DNA of 49,386 bases, taken from positions 1-49,386 of the forward strand of contig JABDAU010000021.1 in assembly GCA_013289045.1 (NCBI GenBank). Reading direction: 5' to 3'. How positions within the stretch are numbered: the stretch's first letter is position 1; each line of letters begins with the position of its first letter. The stretch is from Bacteroidota bacterium. GTDB taxonomy: Bacteria; Bacteroidota; Bacteroidia; Sphingobacteriales; Sphingobacteriaceae. Under the pieces are notes generated by a model. The model worked only from the letters and a program-made list of their open reading frames with translations. It was not told where the DNA came from and ran no database searches. Shown here one piece after another: positions 41,238-49,386 of this stretch. The translations under genes and the position numbers were made by a program.

Positions 41238-42802
41238 AAGCAAGGGCGGCAAATATCATATTAGCCGTTGTTGTGTTGCTTACGGTAATATTGGGAATAT
41301 TCGTATTGATCAGTCCTCCATCTTTTTTTCCCGATCCAAGTCATGGCTTCCAGGTGATGCGTTCTATGCAGATGGGCGGCCCATTCAACACCTTTATTGC
41401 ACCCAACCAGGATGATATTTCGAAAAACACATCGATGTATTTAACCTGGTGGTCGCCGGGGCAATATTTGGTTCCGCTGTTTTTCCAATCAATTTTGGGT
41501 TTGAATACCGGGCATGCAACGGCATTGACCGTTTTGCTATTTGATCTCTCGGGCGTGCTGGGGTTTTATTCCTTCTTTAAAAAGATCGGCTTCACGCCTT
41601 TGGTCGCCGTATTGAGCGTTCTTTTTATTATCTGCCAGCAGGCTTTTGTATTGCCATTTGCCTTTTACAATGGCGGCGAAGTATTGCTATTCGGTTTTGA
41701 GGGATGGTTTTTATACGGATGCTCGGCAATTGAAAAGCCGGGCATAAAAATGCTGCTTTTTGTGTTACTGAGCGGCTGGCTTGGTTTCCTGTTTAAATCA
41801 TCTTTCGTATGGATCTATGCAGCGGGGTTACTCTGTATGTGGCTGCGAATGTCATCCATAGCCGCCAAGCTGAACATGCAAAAACTGGTGAAAAACGCTC
41901 TATGGATCGGCGCTCCGGCTTTGGCGGCACTTGTTTGCATCTATGTTTTCTTTCTTTCGAAGGGTAATAATCCGGCAGCCGCAGCTTCGGGGTTTAGCAT
42001 AAATTGGGAGAATTTTACTTTTCCTATCGGCTCACCCCTGCTTTCGGGATTTTCGGTGGATGATTTGGCGCACGGGCTGCTTTTCCACCCGGTAGGTTCG
42101 CTGCTTTCGCCGGTAACTGCGCTGGTGGTGCTTGGGCTTTCGGCTATTGTAAGTCTTGCGTTGATTGCCGCCGTAATGCGCTATGTACCGAAGAATAATT
42201 ACCGGCTGTTCCTGATCGTGTTTTACACTATTGCAGTACTGTTTTTCAGTATGGCTTTTATGCGGCAATCGAGCATATCTTACGAGGGCAGGCATTTCAG
42301 GATCATCGGGCTGCTGATCGTACCGGGAGTGTTGTATCTATTTGGCAGGTTTAAAATGGTGTTCAAAGCAGCGCTGGTGGTGGTCTGCGTAGCAATAGCG
42401 GTAATCAATTATGCCTTCTTTGTAAAATGTTATAAATTCAATAAGAACATCAGCGCACACGGCAACTCAGGCATGGCGCAGGAATATATCGATCAGCCTT
42501 CGCTCAACTACATCATGCAGCTTGATAAGGAAAACCACAATGCTGTTTTTGCCTTTATCGGCTCCGACCTGGGGTTGGAAATAAAACACAACCGGGTGAT
42601 CGCATTGGATGTACCTCCTTCTGCAACTTCCGTAAATTATGACGATTATGGTTATGACGGGCATGCCGGGCCGTTGTATATTTTATTGCCCGCCGGTTAC
42701 AATGCCACGCTGGATACGATGTTTACTAAATTCTTTCCGGGATATAAGAACTTTACTTCGAAGAGGTTGAGTAAGGATTATGTGCTGTTTGAGGCGAAAT
42801 AG
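41234..42802 (+). CDS. Polytopic membrane protein, glycosyltransferase-like
   Basis: A 522-residue protein with about 10-11 membrane helices and a periplasmic C-terminal part (from about 400). The order of helices with a long first loop (SPPSFFPDPSHGFQVMRSMQMGGPFNTF ... WWSPGQYLVPLFFQSILG) resembles GT-C fold glycosyltransferases. I do not find the expected acidic pair near the first loop (DPSH may be the closest), so the class is tentative. It overlaps the acetyltransferase gene by 4 bases and is translationally coupled, suggesting a step in polysaccharide synthesis. Confidence 0.65.
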   Translation: MKARAANIILAVVVLLTVILGIFVLISPPSFFPDPSHGFQVMRSMQMGGPFNTFIAPNQDDISKNTSMYLTWWSPGQYLVPLFFQSILGLNTGHATALTVLLFDLSGVLGFYSFFKKIGFTPLVAVLSVLFIICQQAFVLPFAFYNGGEVLLFGFEGWFLYGCSAIEKPGIKMLLFVLLSGWLGFLFKSSFVWIYAAGLLCMWLRMSSIAAKLNMQKLVKNALWIGAPALAALVCIYVFFLSKGNNPAAAASGFSINWENFTFPIGSPLLSGFSVDDLAHGLLFHPVGSLLSPVTALVVLGLSAIVSLALIAAVMRYVPKNNYRLFLIVFYTIAVLFFSMAFMRQSSISYEGRHFRIIGLLIVPGVLYLFGRFKMVFKAALVVVCVAIAVINYAFFVKCYKFNKNISAHGNSGMAQEYIDQPSLNYIMQLDKENHNAVFAFIGSDLGLEIKHNRVIALDVPPSATSVNYDDYGYDGHAGPLYILLPAGYNATLDTMFTKFFPGYKNFTSKRLSKDYVLFEAK

Positions 42803-42862
42803 GCCATATTAACAAATATGTCATTTCGAACGAACAAGCGTTGGGCTGCGCATTGGGGTGAG

Positions 42863-43072
42863 GAGAAATCTTTTGCGCGGGACAGTCCATCGGGCATGGC
42901 GCAAAAGATTTCTCACCTGCCCACTTTCACTGGCCCTGCTGGCCGCCGGTTCAAGTGTCCACACTTGAACCCTAATTATTGCAAGCGTCTACGCTTGCGT
43001 AATAAAATCTTCAAATTTATTGTAAGCGTGGACGCTTACAGCTGTGTTTCGGTCAAGTGTGGACACTTGACC
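42863..43072. repeat. Palindrome array between the polysaccharide genes and obg
   Basis: First an inverted repeat with perfect 16-bp arms, GAGAAATCTTTTGCGC (42863-42878) and its complement (42899-42914). Then four related palindromes: TTCAAGTGT-CC-ACACTTGAA (42950-42969), GCAAGCGT-CT-ACGCTTGC (42981-42998), TGTAAGCGT-GG-ACGCTTACA (43021-43040) and GGTCAAGTGT-GG-ACACTTGACC (43051-43072). They run A-B-B'-A', so the whole group is symmetrical. The gap 42803-43097 has no credible gene. Confidence 0.85.
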
Positions 43073-43097
43073 GGGCGGTTTGGCGCCGTATTATTAT

Positions 43098-44096
43098 TTA
43101 CTTATTAATCTCCACCCAAAGCAAATCCTTCAGCTCATCGATATTTTTCTGCGCTACGGATGAAATAAACACCGATGGAATGCCTTTTGGCAGTTCGGCT
43201 TTCATTTCCTGCTGTAGCTCGTCATCCAGCATGTCAGACTTGGTGATGGCCAGTACGCGCGGCTTTTGCATCAACTCTGGGTTGTACTCTTTAAGCTCTC
43301 TAAGGAGAATATCGTATTCTTCTTTTATGGTGCGGGTAGTATCAGCAGGTATCATAAACAACAGCACCGAGTTACGCTCGATATGGCGCAGAAAACGTAT
43401 CCCCAAACCTTTACCCTGAGATGCGCCTTCGATAATACCCGGGATATCGGCCATTACAAAAGAGCGGTTATTGCGATAAGCCACGATGCCTAAATTTGGC
43501 ACCAATGTAGTAAATGCATAATCTGCAATCTCCGGCTTGGCTGCCGAAACAACAGAAAGCAAAGTCGATTTGCCCGCATTCGGGAAGCCCACCAAACCAA
43601 CATCGGCCAGTAATTTTAGCTCCAGGATATTCCAGTCTTCTTTGCCGGGTTCGCCGGGTTGTGCAAAGCGCGGGGTTTGAAATGTTGCCGATTTAAAATG
43701 CTCGTTACCCAGGCCACCCCTGCCGCCTTCTGTAAGGACGCGGGTTTCGCCGTCTTTGGTTATTTCGAAAATGACCTCTCCTGTTTCGGCGTCCCTTGCT
43801 ATGGTGCCGAGCGGTACCTCCAATATCTCGTCGCGACCGGTTTTGCCCGAGCGCCGTGAGCTGCCTCCCGAATCACCGTCGCCGGCTATTACGTGTTTAC
43901 GGAATTTAAGGTGGAGCAAGGTCCACAGTTGGGCATTGCCTTGTAATATTACGTGGCCACCCCTACCGCCGTCGCCGCCATCAGGGCCGCCCATGGCAGT
44001 ATGTTTGTCGCGGTGTAAATGTGCAGAGCCAGCCCCGCCATGTCCTGAACGGCAACATATCTTCACATAATCAACAAAATTTGAGCCTTGGGACAT
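43098..44096 (-). CDS. obg: GTPase Obg (CgtA)
   Basis: A 332-residue essential GTPase with roles in 50S ribosome assembly and the stringent response. N-terminal Obg fold ([45 protein letters not shown]), then a G domain with G1 [10 protein letters not shown]2 TTLVP, G3 [10 protein letters not shown]4 ITKSD and G5 SSVAQ. The frame opens to 44270, but the ATG at 44096 gives the [14 protein letters not shown]-terminus of the family, and the upstream extension lies in a repeat. The C-terminal acidic tail of some Obg proteins is absent. It follows adk after 121 bp on the minus strand. Confidence 0.96.
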   Translation of the reverse strand: MSQGSNFVDYVKICCRSGHGGAGSAHLHRDKHTAMGGPDGGDGGRGGHVILQGNAQLWTLLHLKFRKHVIAGDGDSGGSSRRSGKTGRDEILEVPLGTIARDAETGEVIFEITKDGETRVLTEGGRGGLGNEHFKSATFQTPRFAQPGEPGKEDWNILELKLLADVGLVGFPNAGKSTLLSVVSAAKPEIADYAFTTLVPNLGIVAYRNNRSFVMADIPGIIEGASQGKGLGIRFLRHIERNSVLLFMIPADTTRTIKEEYDILLRELKEYNPELMQKPRVLAITKSDMLDDELQQEMKAELPKGIPSVFISSVAQKNIDELKDLLWVEINK

Positions 44097-44118
44097 GATG
44101 TTTGTCTTAAGTGGGAAA

Positions 44119-44216
44119 GACGGAAGAGTCCGAAAGTCGGAAAAGACCGTAAGTCCGCAAGTTAAAATATACTTATGAGCCGTAAGCCATCTTTCGGACT
44201 TTCCGACTTCCGGACT
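44119..44216. repeat. Palindromic GGAAGTC repeat between obg and adk
   Basis: An imperfect inverted repeat of GGAAAG/AAGTCC words, with arms at about 44128-44148 and 44190-44216. The 18 bases CTTTCCGACTTCCGGACT (44199-44216) are exactly the complement of part of the recN insertion (15497-15514). The stop codon of adk (44218) lies two bases beyond. Confidence 0.8.
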
Positions 44217-44217
44217 A

Positions 44218-44799
44218 TTACTTATTAAGCCATTTGTCGATAATAGCACATATAGCAGCAAATATTTCATCTACCGTACCCATACCATTAACGCTCTCAA
44301 ACTTATTTTGCTTTTTATAAAATTCAGCAACCGGAGCGGTTTTATTATTGTATTCGTGGATGCGTTTACCAATCACTTCAGGGTTAGCGTCATCAACCCG
44401 ACCCGAATCCTTGCCACGCAATAACAACCTGCGTAAGAGCTCATCATCATCAACTTGTAAAGCTATCATACCTGTAATAGATGATTGTTTACTTTCCAAT
44501 AAACTATCCAATTCTTCGGCCTGCGTAACCGTACGCGGAAAGCCATCGAATATAAAACCTCCAGCATCCTTATTGGCGTCCAGTTTATTACTGATCATAC
44601 CGATAACCACCTCATCAGGCACTAACTGGCCGTGATCCATCAGCTTTTTAGCTTCCAAACCCAACTCGGTGCCTTGCGCAATTTCGCCGCGCAGCAGATC
44701 GCCGGTTGAAAGATGGATAAGACCATATTTTTCGATAAGTTTTTGTGATTGAGTACCCTTACCAGCTCCTGGGGGGCCGAACAATACCAAGTTTAGCAT
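44218..44799 (-). CDS. adk: Adenylate kinase
   Basis: A 193-residue cytoplasmic kinase that interconverts AMP, ATP and ADP. Motifs: P-loop [14 protein letters not shown]-binding STGDLLRGE and [14 protein letters not shown], and a short LID region ([20 protein letters not shown]), as in the zinc-less short adenylate kinases. The ATG at 44799 gives [13 protein letters not shown], the normal N-terminus. The tRNA-Arg gene and its terminator lie upstream, and obg follows 121 bp downstream on the same strand. Confidence 0.96.
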   Translation of the reverse strand: MLNLVLFGPPGAGKGTQSQKLIEKYGLIHLSTGDLLRGEIAQGTELGLEAKKLMDHGQLVPDEVVIGMISNKLDANKDAGGFIFDGFPRTVTQAEELDSLLESKQSSITGMIALQVDDDELLRRLLLRGKDSGRVDDANPEVIGKRIHEYNNKTAPVAEFYKKQNKFESVNGMGTVDEIFAAICAIIDKWLNK

Positions 44800-44815
44800 G
44801 CTTGTCTTTTCAAAT

Positions 44816-44846
44816 TAAAAGCCTTCCGGTATTTACTGAAAGGCTT
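44816..44846 (-). terminator. Terminator of tRNA-Arg
   Basis: On the minus strand AAGCCTT (44846-44840) pairs with AAGGCTT (44825-44819) around a 14-base loop, followed by TTTTAA. It lies 32 bp after the tRNA end and 16 bp before adk. Confidence 0.65.
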
Positions 44847-44878
44847 GATGCTGTTAAGGAGGTTGAAACCACTATCTG

Positions 44879-44952
44879 TGCACTTGTAGGGATTCGAACC
44901 CCAAACCTTCTCATCCGTAGTGAGATGCTCTATCCAGTTGAGCTACAAATGC
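44879..44952 (-). tRNA. tRNA-Arg(ACG)
   Basis: Folds as a full cloverleaf on the minus strand: acceptor GCATTTG/CAAGTGC (one T-G pair), a five-base-pair anticodon stem TCTCA/TGAGA with loop CTACGGA (anticodon ACG, Arg), and T-arm GGTTCGAACCC. The discriminator is A; CCA is not encoded. Anticodon ACG is normally edited to ICG by TadA and reads CGN codons. Confidence 0.95.
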
Positions 44953-44980
44953 ATTATTCCCGTGTCTTTTTTCGGGACTG

Positions 44981-44988
44981 CAAAAATA
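44981..44988 (-). promoter_or_regulatory. Promoter -7 box of tRNA-Arg
   Basis: TATTTTTG on the minus strand fits TAnnTTTG, 28 bases before the tRNA 5' end. A TTTG at 45015-45012 is 23 bp further, somewhat long for a -33 element. The following TTTGCAGTCC resembles the start at 139-131 at the left edge of the window. Confidence 0.55.
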
Positions 44989-45024
44989 GGGAAAAATCTT
45001 TTATTCTGCCACAAAAAATTGAAA

Positions 45025-45483
45025 TTACTTCACAGCCGCCTCAATTGCAGCGAAATCGGGCAGATTTGCGGCATCTTCCAACACCTCGGCATAAACAATA
45101 TTTTGCGCTTCATCTATTACAAATGCTGAGCGTTTGGCTATACCTTTCATACCAAAAAAGGCATCGTATATGGCGCCATAAGCTGTTGATACTTCCTTGT
45201 TAAAGTCAGAGAGCAACTCAAACTGGTAACCATTCTCTTCTTTAAACTTTGCCAGCGTAAACGGCGAATCCACCGAAATGCCCAGTATTACCGCGTTAAG
45301 GCCATCGTAATAGCCAAAATTATCGCGCATAGTGCATAGCTGTGCGGTGCACACACCGGTAAACGCTAAGGGGAAGAAATGGAGAATTACCTTTTTGCCT
45401 TTATAATCGGCAAGCGATATGCTTTTTAATTCAGTTGATGATAAAGTGAATTGTGGTGCTGGCTGGCCTGGTTGTAATGACAT
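45025..45483 (-). CDS. Peroxiredoxin (AhpC/TSA family, atypical 2-Cys or 1-Cys)
   Basis: A 152-residue thiol peroxidase of the AhpC-TSA superfamily, which reduces hydrogen peroxide and organic peroxides. Seen are PAPQFTLSS, KVILHFFPLAFTGVCTAQLC with the peroxidatic Cys in FTGVCTxxxC (about 46-51) and KRSAFVIDEAQNIVYAEV. The two cysteines five apart (VCTAQLC) are as in AhpE/PrxQ-type proteins. The frame opens at 45543, but the ATG at 45483 gives MSLQPGQPAPQF, the usual start. It stands alone upstream (minus strand) of the tRNA-Arg promoter. Confidence 0.9.
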   Translation of the reverse strand: MSLQPGQPAPQFTLSSTELKSISLADYKGKKVILHFFPLAFTGVCTAQLCTMRDNFGYYDGLNAVILGISVDSPFTLAKFKEENGYQFELLSDFNKEVSTAYGAIYDAFFGMKGIAKRSAFVIDEAQNIVYAEVLEDAANLPDFAAIEAAVK

Positions 45484-45632
45484 ATTAGTTTTAGTTTTTC
45501 CCAACAAAGAAATGAGTTTCTCCGATAATATCCATAGAATCACATAATCGTAAAGTCATAATATTTTGCGGGGCCGCTATGATGATTTTATCAATAACAA
45601 ATATCTAAATTTAAGAACGATTTGAACCTAAA

Positions 45633-46814
45633 ATGAAAAGCCTGGTATTTATGCTATCTCTCTTATCAATTACTATTTTATCGCATCCGCAAAATAAAAT
45701 AAACACCAATAATTTTATCTTAACGGGAACCGTTACCGGCAATATACATAAAGTTATTTTAATATATCCGGATATCCCCGGGCATCGGCATTCCTACACA
45801 ATTCATGTAAAAAACGGCCATTTTGTATTTAAAGGCTATATCAGCAGTCCTGTGTATGCCGGCATCATGAATGATGACAAAGTTGATCCTAAAAATACCG
45901 CCGATGTTTCAAATTACAGCGAGTTATTCTTAAGCCCCGGAAATATGACTGTTACGTTGAGAAGAGGTGAATTTGATCAGGCAAAAATTACCGGTTCACC
46001 AACACAGGATGAGTGGAATGATCTGCGGAAAAATGAAGAGCCGATAAATAAAGCCAAAGATTCACTATATAAAATCATGTTTGCCATTGAAAGGGCTGGC
46101 AATACCCCTAAAAATCACCGGGCACACGTAGCTGTTGCTGCAAAGCTCGATCAACTGGGCCTGCGGTCAGACAGTGAGGATTATTATTATATCCGTTCGC
46201 ATCCGCAATCGTACTTAAGCGCCTATTTGTTACAAAACTTTGCCGGAAGCGAAATGCGGCTGGACTCGGTAGAAAAGCCCTATAATGCGTTTACTGAACC
46301 GGTAAAGGAAAGTCCCTCGGGCAAGGCGATAGCGCGCATCATCATACGCCGTAAAGCCGGGGCGGTAGGCACTACTCTCCGCATGCCATCAGGCATAAAT
46401 GTCGATGGCAGCAGGTTTAATTCGGGAACAATTAAAATCGAAAATTACTTGCTGATCTATTTCTTTACGATTGACGCCAATAACAATACGCAAGTAAAAA
46501 CGATCTGTCATAGATATCATCCTCACGGCCTGAATATTATTGGTGTATCATTGGACTACCCGTTTAAAAGAATGTGGAGAGATACAGTAAAAAAACAAAA
46601 GCTCACACTATGGCACAATATATATGCAGATCCGGTGGCCAACCTTGATGATTTTTATAATATCAGTGAAATGGGCCCGACTTTATTTTTACTTGTAGAC
46701 AAAGGTCATAAGATAATAGGGCGTTACCGAAGCGACAGCCGGTTGTATAAAAGAGATTACGACGAAGGTGGGGTAGCTGATCTGACCAAAAAACTGGTAG
46801 AACTCTATAGGTGA
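45633..46814 (+). CDS. DUF4369 / thioredoxin-fold protein without active-site cysteines
   Basis: A 393-residue exported protein (signal KSLVFMLSLLSITILS) with the DUF4369 beta domain (about 25-120) and a C-terminal thioredoxin fold (about 265-390), like the protein at 8599. Where the CxxC motif should be, after strand IKIENYLLIYFF, it reads TIDANNNTQVKTI. The cis-proline loop (ISEMGPTLFLLVD) and a final helix remain. It therefore cannot be a disulfide reductase by the normal mechanism, although it keeps the fold. Its neighbours are peroxiredoxin (divergent) and the quinone oxidoreductase (78 bp downstream). Confidence 0.8.
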   Translation: MKSLVFMLSLLSITILSHPQNKINTNNFILTGTVTGNIHKVILIYPDIPGHRHSYTIHVKNGHFVFKGYISSPVYAGIMNDDKVDPKNTADVSNYSELFLSPGNMTVTLRRGEFDQAKITGSPTQDEWNDLRKNEEPINKAKDSLYKIMFAIERAGNTPKNHRAHVAVAAKLDQLGLRSDSEDYYYIRSHPQSYLSAYLLQNFAGSEMRLDSVEKPYNAFTEPVKESPSGKAIARIIIRRKAGAVGTTLRMPSGINVDGSRFNSGTIKIENYLLIYFFTIDANNNTQVKTICHRYHPHGLNIIGVSLDYPFKRMWRDTVKKQKLTLWHNIYADPVANLDDFYNISEMGPTLFLLVDKGHKIIGRYRSDSRLYKRDYDEGGVADLTKKLVELYR

Positions 46815-46892
46815 TAGTAGCATCAGTTTCCCGCAATCTTGTTACAAACTTTCGCCTGCCACGCAGCGTTTTACTGCTGATATTTACCCCAA

Positions 46893-47876
46893 ATGAAAGC
46901 AGTCATCATCACCCAGCCCGGCGGCCCTGAAGTTTTGCAATTAGCAGAAAGACCCAAACCCGAAATAACAGATGACGAGGTATTGGTGAAAGTGGCCGCA
47001 GCCGGCATTAACCGCCCGGATGTTGCCCAGCGTAAAGGGCATTATCCGCCGCCTGCCGGTGCGCCGCAGGATATCCCGGGGTTGGAGATTGCAGGCGTGA
47101 TCAGCAAAGTTGGCGCTAACGTTAGCCGCTGGAAAACCGGCGACCGCGTTTGTGCGCTGGTAACAGGCGGTGGCTATGCCGAATATTGTAACGTACCGGC
47201 CGGGCAATGCCTGCCGATACCTGATGATCTGCTGATGATAGAAGCTGCATCATTACCCGAAACTTTTTTCACCGTTTGGAGCAATGTGTTTGACCGGGGG
47301 AGGCTGAAACCAGGCGAAACGCTGCTGGTGCACGGCGGATCGAGCGGCATTGGCGTTACTGCGATACAAATGGCGAAAGCAATGGGTAGTACAGTTTATG
47401 TTACCGCAGGGAGCGATGAGAAATGCCATTTCTGCGAAAAGATCGGCGCCAGGAAAGCTATCAATTATAAAACCGAGGATTTTAAGGACGTGATACAGCA
47501 GCTGACCGATGGTCGTGGTGTTGATGTGATACTGGATATGATCGGCGGCGATTATACCACGCCAAACCTGCAATCGCTGGCGGATGAAGGCAGATTATTA
47601 CTGATCAATATGATGCTGGGGAAAGATGTGGGGATAGACCTGTCGCTCATTATGCGTAAAAGGCTTACGATAACAGGATCGACATTAAGGTCACGGGATA
47701 TTGCTTTTAAATCTGCCGTGGCGCGAAGTCTCGAAGAAAACATATGGCCGTTTTTTGATTCGGGCGAAATAAAGCCGGTGATCTATGAGGTATTCCCGGC
47801 TGCAAAGGCTGCGGATGCGCATAAGTTAATGGAAAGCAGCGGGCATATGGGTAAAATTGTACTGAGCTTTGAGTAA
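46893..47876 (+). CDS. NAD(P)H:quinone oxidoreductase, zinc-independent MDR family
   Basis: A 327-residue medium-chain dehydrogenase/reductase of the PIG3/QOR type, which transfers hydride from NAD(P)H to quinones. It has the N-terminal GroES-like domain (LVKVAAAGINRPDVAQRKGHYPPP), GLEIAGVISKVG, the Rossmann motif LLVHGGSSGIGVTAIQMAKAMG, and DGRGVDVILDMIGG. No catalytic-zinc Cys/His/Glu ligand set is present. Substrate is uncertain, as is usual for these enzymes. It follows the DUF4369 gene by 78 bp on the same strand and has a likely terminator at 47901. Confidence 0.9.
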   Translation: MKAVIITQPGGPEVLQLAERPKPEITDDEVLVKVAAAGINRPDVAQRKGHYPPPAGAPQDIPGLEIAGVISKVGANVSRWKTGDRVCALVTGGGYAEYCNVPAGQCLPIPDDLLMIEAASLPETFFTVWSNVFDRGRLKPGETLLVHGGSSGIGVTAIQMAKAMGSTVYVTAGSDEKCHFCEKIGARKAINYKTEDFKDVIQQLTDGRGVDVILDMIGGDYTTPNLQSLADEGRLLLINMMLGKDVGIDLSLIMRKRLTITGSTLRSRDIAFKSAVARSLEENIWPFFDSGEIKPVIYEVFPAAKAADAHKLMESSGHMGKIVLSFE

Positions 47877-47900
47877 CCATTTTGTGATCTTCAATTAAGG

Positions 47901-47934
47901 AAACGGGGTAATTTGCCGGTCAAGCCTCGTTTTT
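47901..47934. terminator. Possible terminator after the oxidoreductase
   Basis: AAACGGGG (47901-47908) pairs with CCTCGTTT (47925-47932), 8 bp with one G-T, followed by TT and a T-rich run. Loop of 16 bases, so only moderately strong. Confidence 0.5.
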
Positions 47935-48045
47935 ATAAATTTCCACACACACCCATCGCAATTTTAACTCCCGTCAAGATCATAATACTTATAATGGCCA
48001 GCCCTGGGTTGCGTACCATAATTAACAAGCTATTCGCTTAAGTAC

Positions 48046-49386
48046 CTATCGATATAGGCAGATCAATTTATTCCCTTTATCCTGGTTATAATATCGTCTC
48101 TTATTATAATCGATAAAGGGAATATTTATTTTTGTGGAAATGATACAGTCTACCGGTTTCGCAGTTGTATCGCAGCTACGGGTGATATTATTCACAGCGA
48201 TATAAACCGGAACGGCCGTTTTGTTATAACAATCAGTAAACAGCGGGTATTCCCAATCATCCACCCCGAATATTAATCCTATATTTTTAAAATTGTTTTT
48301 CCTCACAAGGCTGTTTATGCTGTTATATTCAGTATAAGCCTCAGGACGGGCAGCAAAATATTCCTGATAGCGGGATTCGGTAAAAATTTTACCATTCACA
48401 GGGCGCGGGTCGTTGTGAATAGACACCAGCAGCGCATAAACAAGCAAGAGCGGCGCAATAAAATAGCGGGCATTAAACAGTTTGCCTGACAAACTGAATG
48501 CATACACTATAAAAGGCACCGACAATAAAAATACAGGTGTATGCAGCCGCGAGTTCCATGGCTGCCATTTGAGATAAGCGCAAAAAAGTATGATTTGCAG
48601 CAAAACGATTGTAATGAGCAAAACTGCAGGCTGATCCTTCCTGGTTTGCCTCCAAAAAACAATGGCAATAACAATTGATGATATTATCAATAAAAAATGG
48701 AAAGGATTAGGTGCGTCATCTTCATTTGTTACATCGGTGTTAAGTGTAAATTCCATGCCCCGGTAATTCACCGCCGGATTATTAATATCTACGCCCGCAG
48801 CTCTGTGCCATTTGGTTATTCCTGAATCCGCCCATAACGATACCTTTTTTGCAAACATTACTTCCATATGCAGGGCGGCGTTCTTTATTATTACCGATGC
48901 CAGTAATGCCGGGCTGATTTGTTCATTTGAATATACTTTTGCCTCGGTTTTATCAACCCCCAACAGGTTGTGCGCCAGCCGGTAATTGCGGACGTAATAG
49001 CCTGTATTGATCACTGCCACGATCACAAGCATTAACAACGATTTTTTGATAAGGGAATAGTCGCGGGCACTAAATAATCGTACCAGTATCATGACACCGA
49101 AAATCAGCAATACAGGGAACATGTACACGTAGGCCGTACCTTTGGTAAGCAGACCGAAACCGGTGGCTAACCCCAAAAGCAAGAAATATTTTAACTGTGC
49201 TGTACCGATCGCCTTTAGCATAAAATAAAAGGCGCAGAGAATAAAAAAAGAAACAACGACATCATTCTGGGTACTCGACGCTTGCAAAACTACTTCGGGA
49301 ATAGTAACCGCAATCACCATTGCAAATAGCCGCGCCTTACGCGCCATGCCCATGTATGCAGAAATGGCGCTTATTGCGATCAGCGA
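48046..49386 (-). CDS. GT39-type (ArnT/PMT-like) membrane glycosyltransferase, 5' truncated
   Basis: The frame stays open to the right edge; the first internal ATG, at 49353, is preceded by sense codons (SLIAISAISAY), so the beginning is outside the window. The visible part (about 447 residues) has helices, AMVIAVTIPEVVLQASSTQNDVVVSFF (the usual acidic-residue loop of the GT39 family), FLLLGLATGFGLLTKGTAYVY and FGVMILV. A periplasmic C-terminal domain follows (about 310-430) with no motif I recognise. GT39 members add a sugar from polyprenyl phosphate to lipids or proteins. The substrate is unknown. It converges on the oxidoreductase. Confidence 0.75.
   Translation of the reverse strand, partial: SLIAISAISAYMGMARKARLFAMVIAVTIPEVVLQASSTQNDVVVSFFILCAFYFMLKAIGTAQLKYFLLLGLATGFGLLTKGTAYVYMFPVLLIFGVMILVRLFSARDYSLIKKSLLMLVIVAVINTGYYVRNYRLAHNLLGVDKTEAKVYSNEQISPALLASVIIKNAALHMEVMFAKKVSLWADSGITKWHRAAGVDINNPAVNYRGMEFTLNTDVTNEDDAPNPFHFLLIISSIVIAIVFWRQTRKDQPAVLLITIVLLQIILFCAYLKWQPWNSRLHTPVFLLSVPFIVYAFSLSGKLFNARYFIAPLLLVYALLVSIHNDPRPVNGKIFTESRYQEYFAARPEAYTEYNSINSLVRKNNFKNIGLIFGVDDWEYPLFTDCYNKTAVPVYIAVNNITRSCDTTAKPVDCIISTKINIPFIDYNKRRYYNQDKGNKLICLYR

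Noticed and set aside
42818..43108. 96-codon plus ORF in the palindrome array
   Set aside because: It is made wholly of palindromic repeats and lacks codon bias.
44745..45203. 152-codon plus-strand ORF across the tRNA-Arg gene
   Set aside because: It runs antisense through a tRNA and the end of a peroxiredoxin gene; codon pattern is not coding.

Overview
The window is chromosomal DNA from a Bacteroidota bacterium, most likely a Sphingobacteriaceae member such as Mucilaginibacter or Pedobacter. The pointers are Bacteroidota-type promoters (TTTG, about 19 bp, TAnnTTTG), the type IX secretion gene porD, a secreted protein with a gliding-motility (CHU_C-type) C-terminus, BamD/RpoZ/CoaBC/PorD/RecN gene order, DUF4369-thioredoxin proteins, a LytTR regulator and SusA-like GH13 amylase, and many short palindromic intergenic repeats. 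The organism is inferred from gene content only.

Layout. 1-425: two tandem minus-strand promoters firing off the left edge, perhaps into an rRNA operon. 426-1511: a DinB-like gene and a nested repeat. 1512-17087: a core series bamD-rpoZ / coaBC-porD / recN / fabI, separated by two accessory cassettes: a LytTR regulator with a periplasmic alpha-amylase, and a BlaI-type repressor with two M56 membrane metalloproteases and a thioredoxin-like gene sharing BlaI-like operators. 17158-28377: lipoprotein, carboxypeptidase-regulatory-domain protein, clpC, aqpZ, ettA-type ABC-F, acyl-CoA desaturase, aminotransferase. 28526-29830: an intact IS110 element. 29995-38554: PH-domain protein, RsmI-like methylase, FAD monooxygenase, a large adhesin-like secreted protein, a dioxygenase-like lipoprotein, miaE, a ThiN-like protein. 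38637-42802: polysaccharide genes (WecA/MraY-like, GT2, WcaF-like acetyltransferase, membrane protein). 43098-49386: obg, adk, tRNA-Arg, peroxiredoxin, a cysteine-less thioredoxin-fold protein, quinone oxidoreductase and a truncated GT39-type membrane protein.

The most striking observation is in the IS110 element. Its 5' non-coding end folds into two loops whose edges match, base for base, the DNA on which the element would have acted: one loop carries the left and right flanks of its insertion site, the other carries the element's own right end. This is the architecture of an IS110 bridge RNA, and its target is a palindromic repeat that occurs several more times in the window. Other points of interest are a palindromic repeat inserted in frame in recN, the paired M56 proteases with 23- and 20-residue repeats built on the same [YF]x[NS]PE core, a four-palindrome array at 42950-43072, and near-leaderless starts for bamD and miaE.
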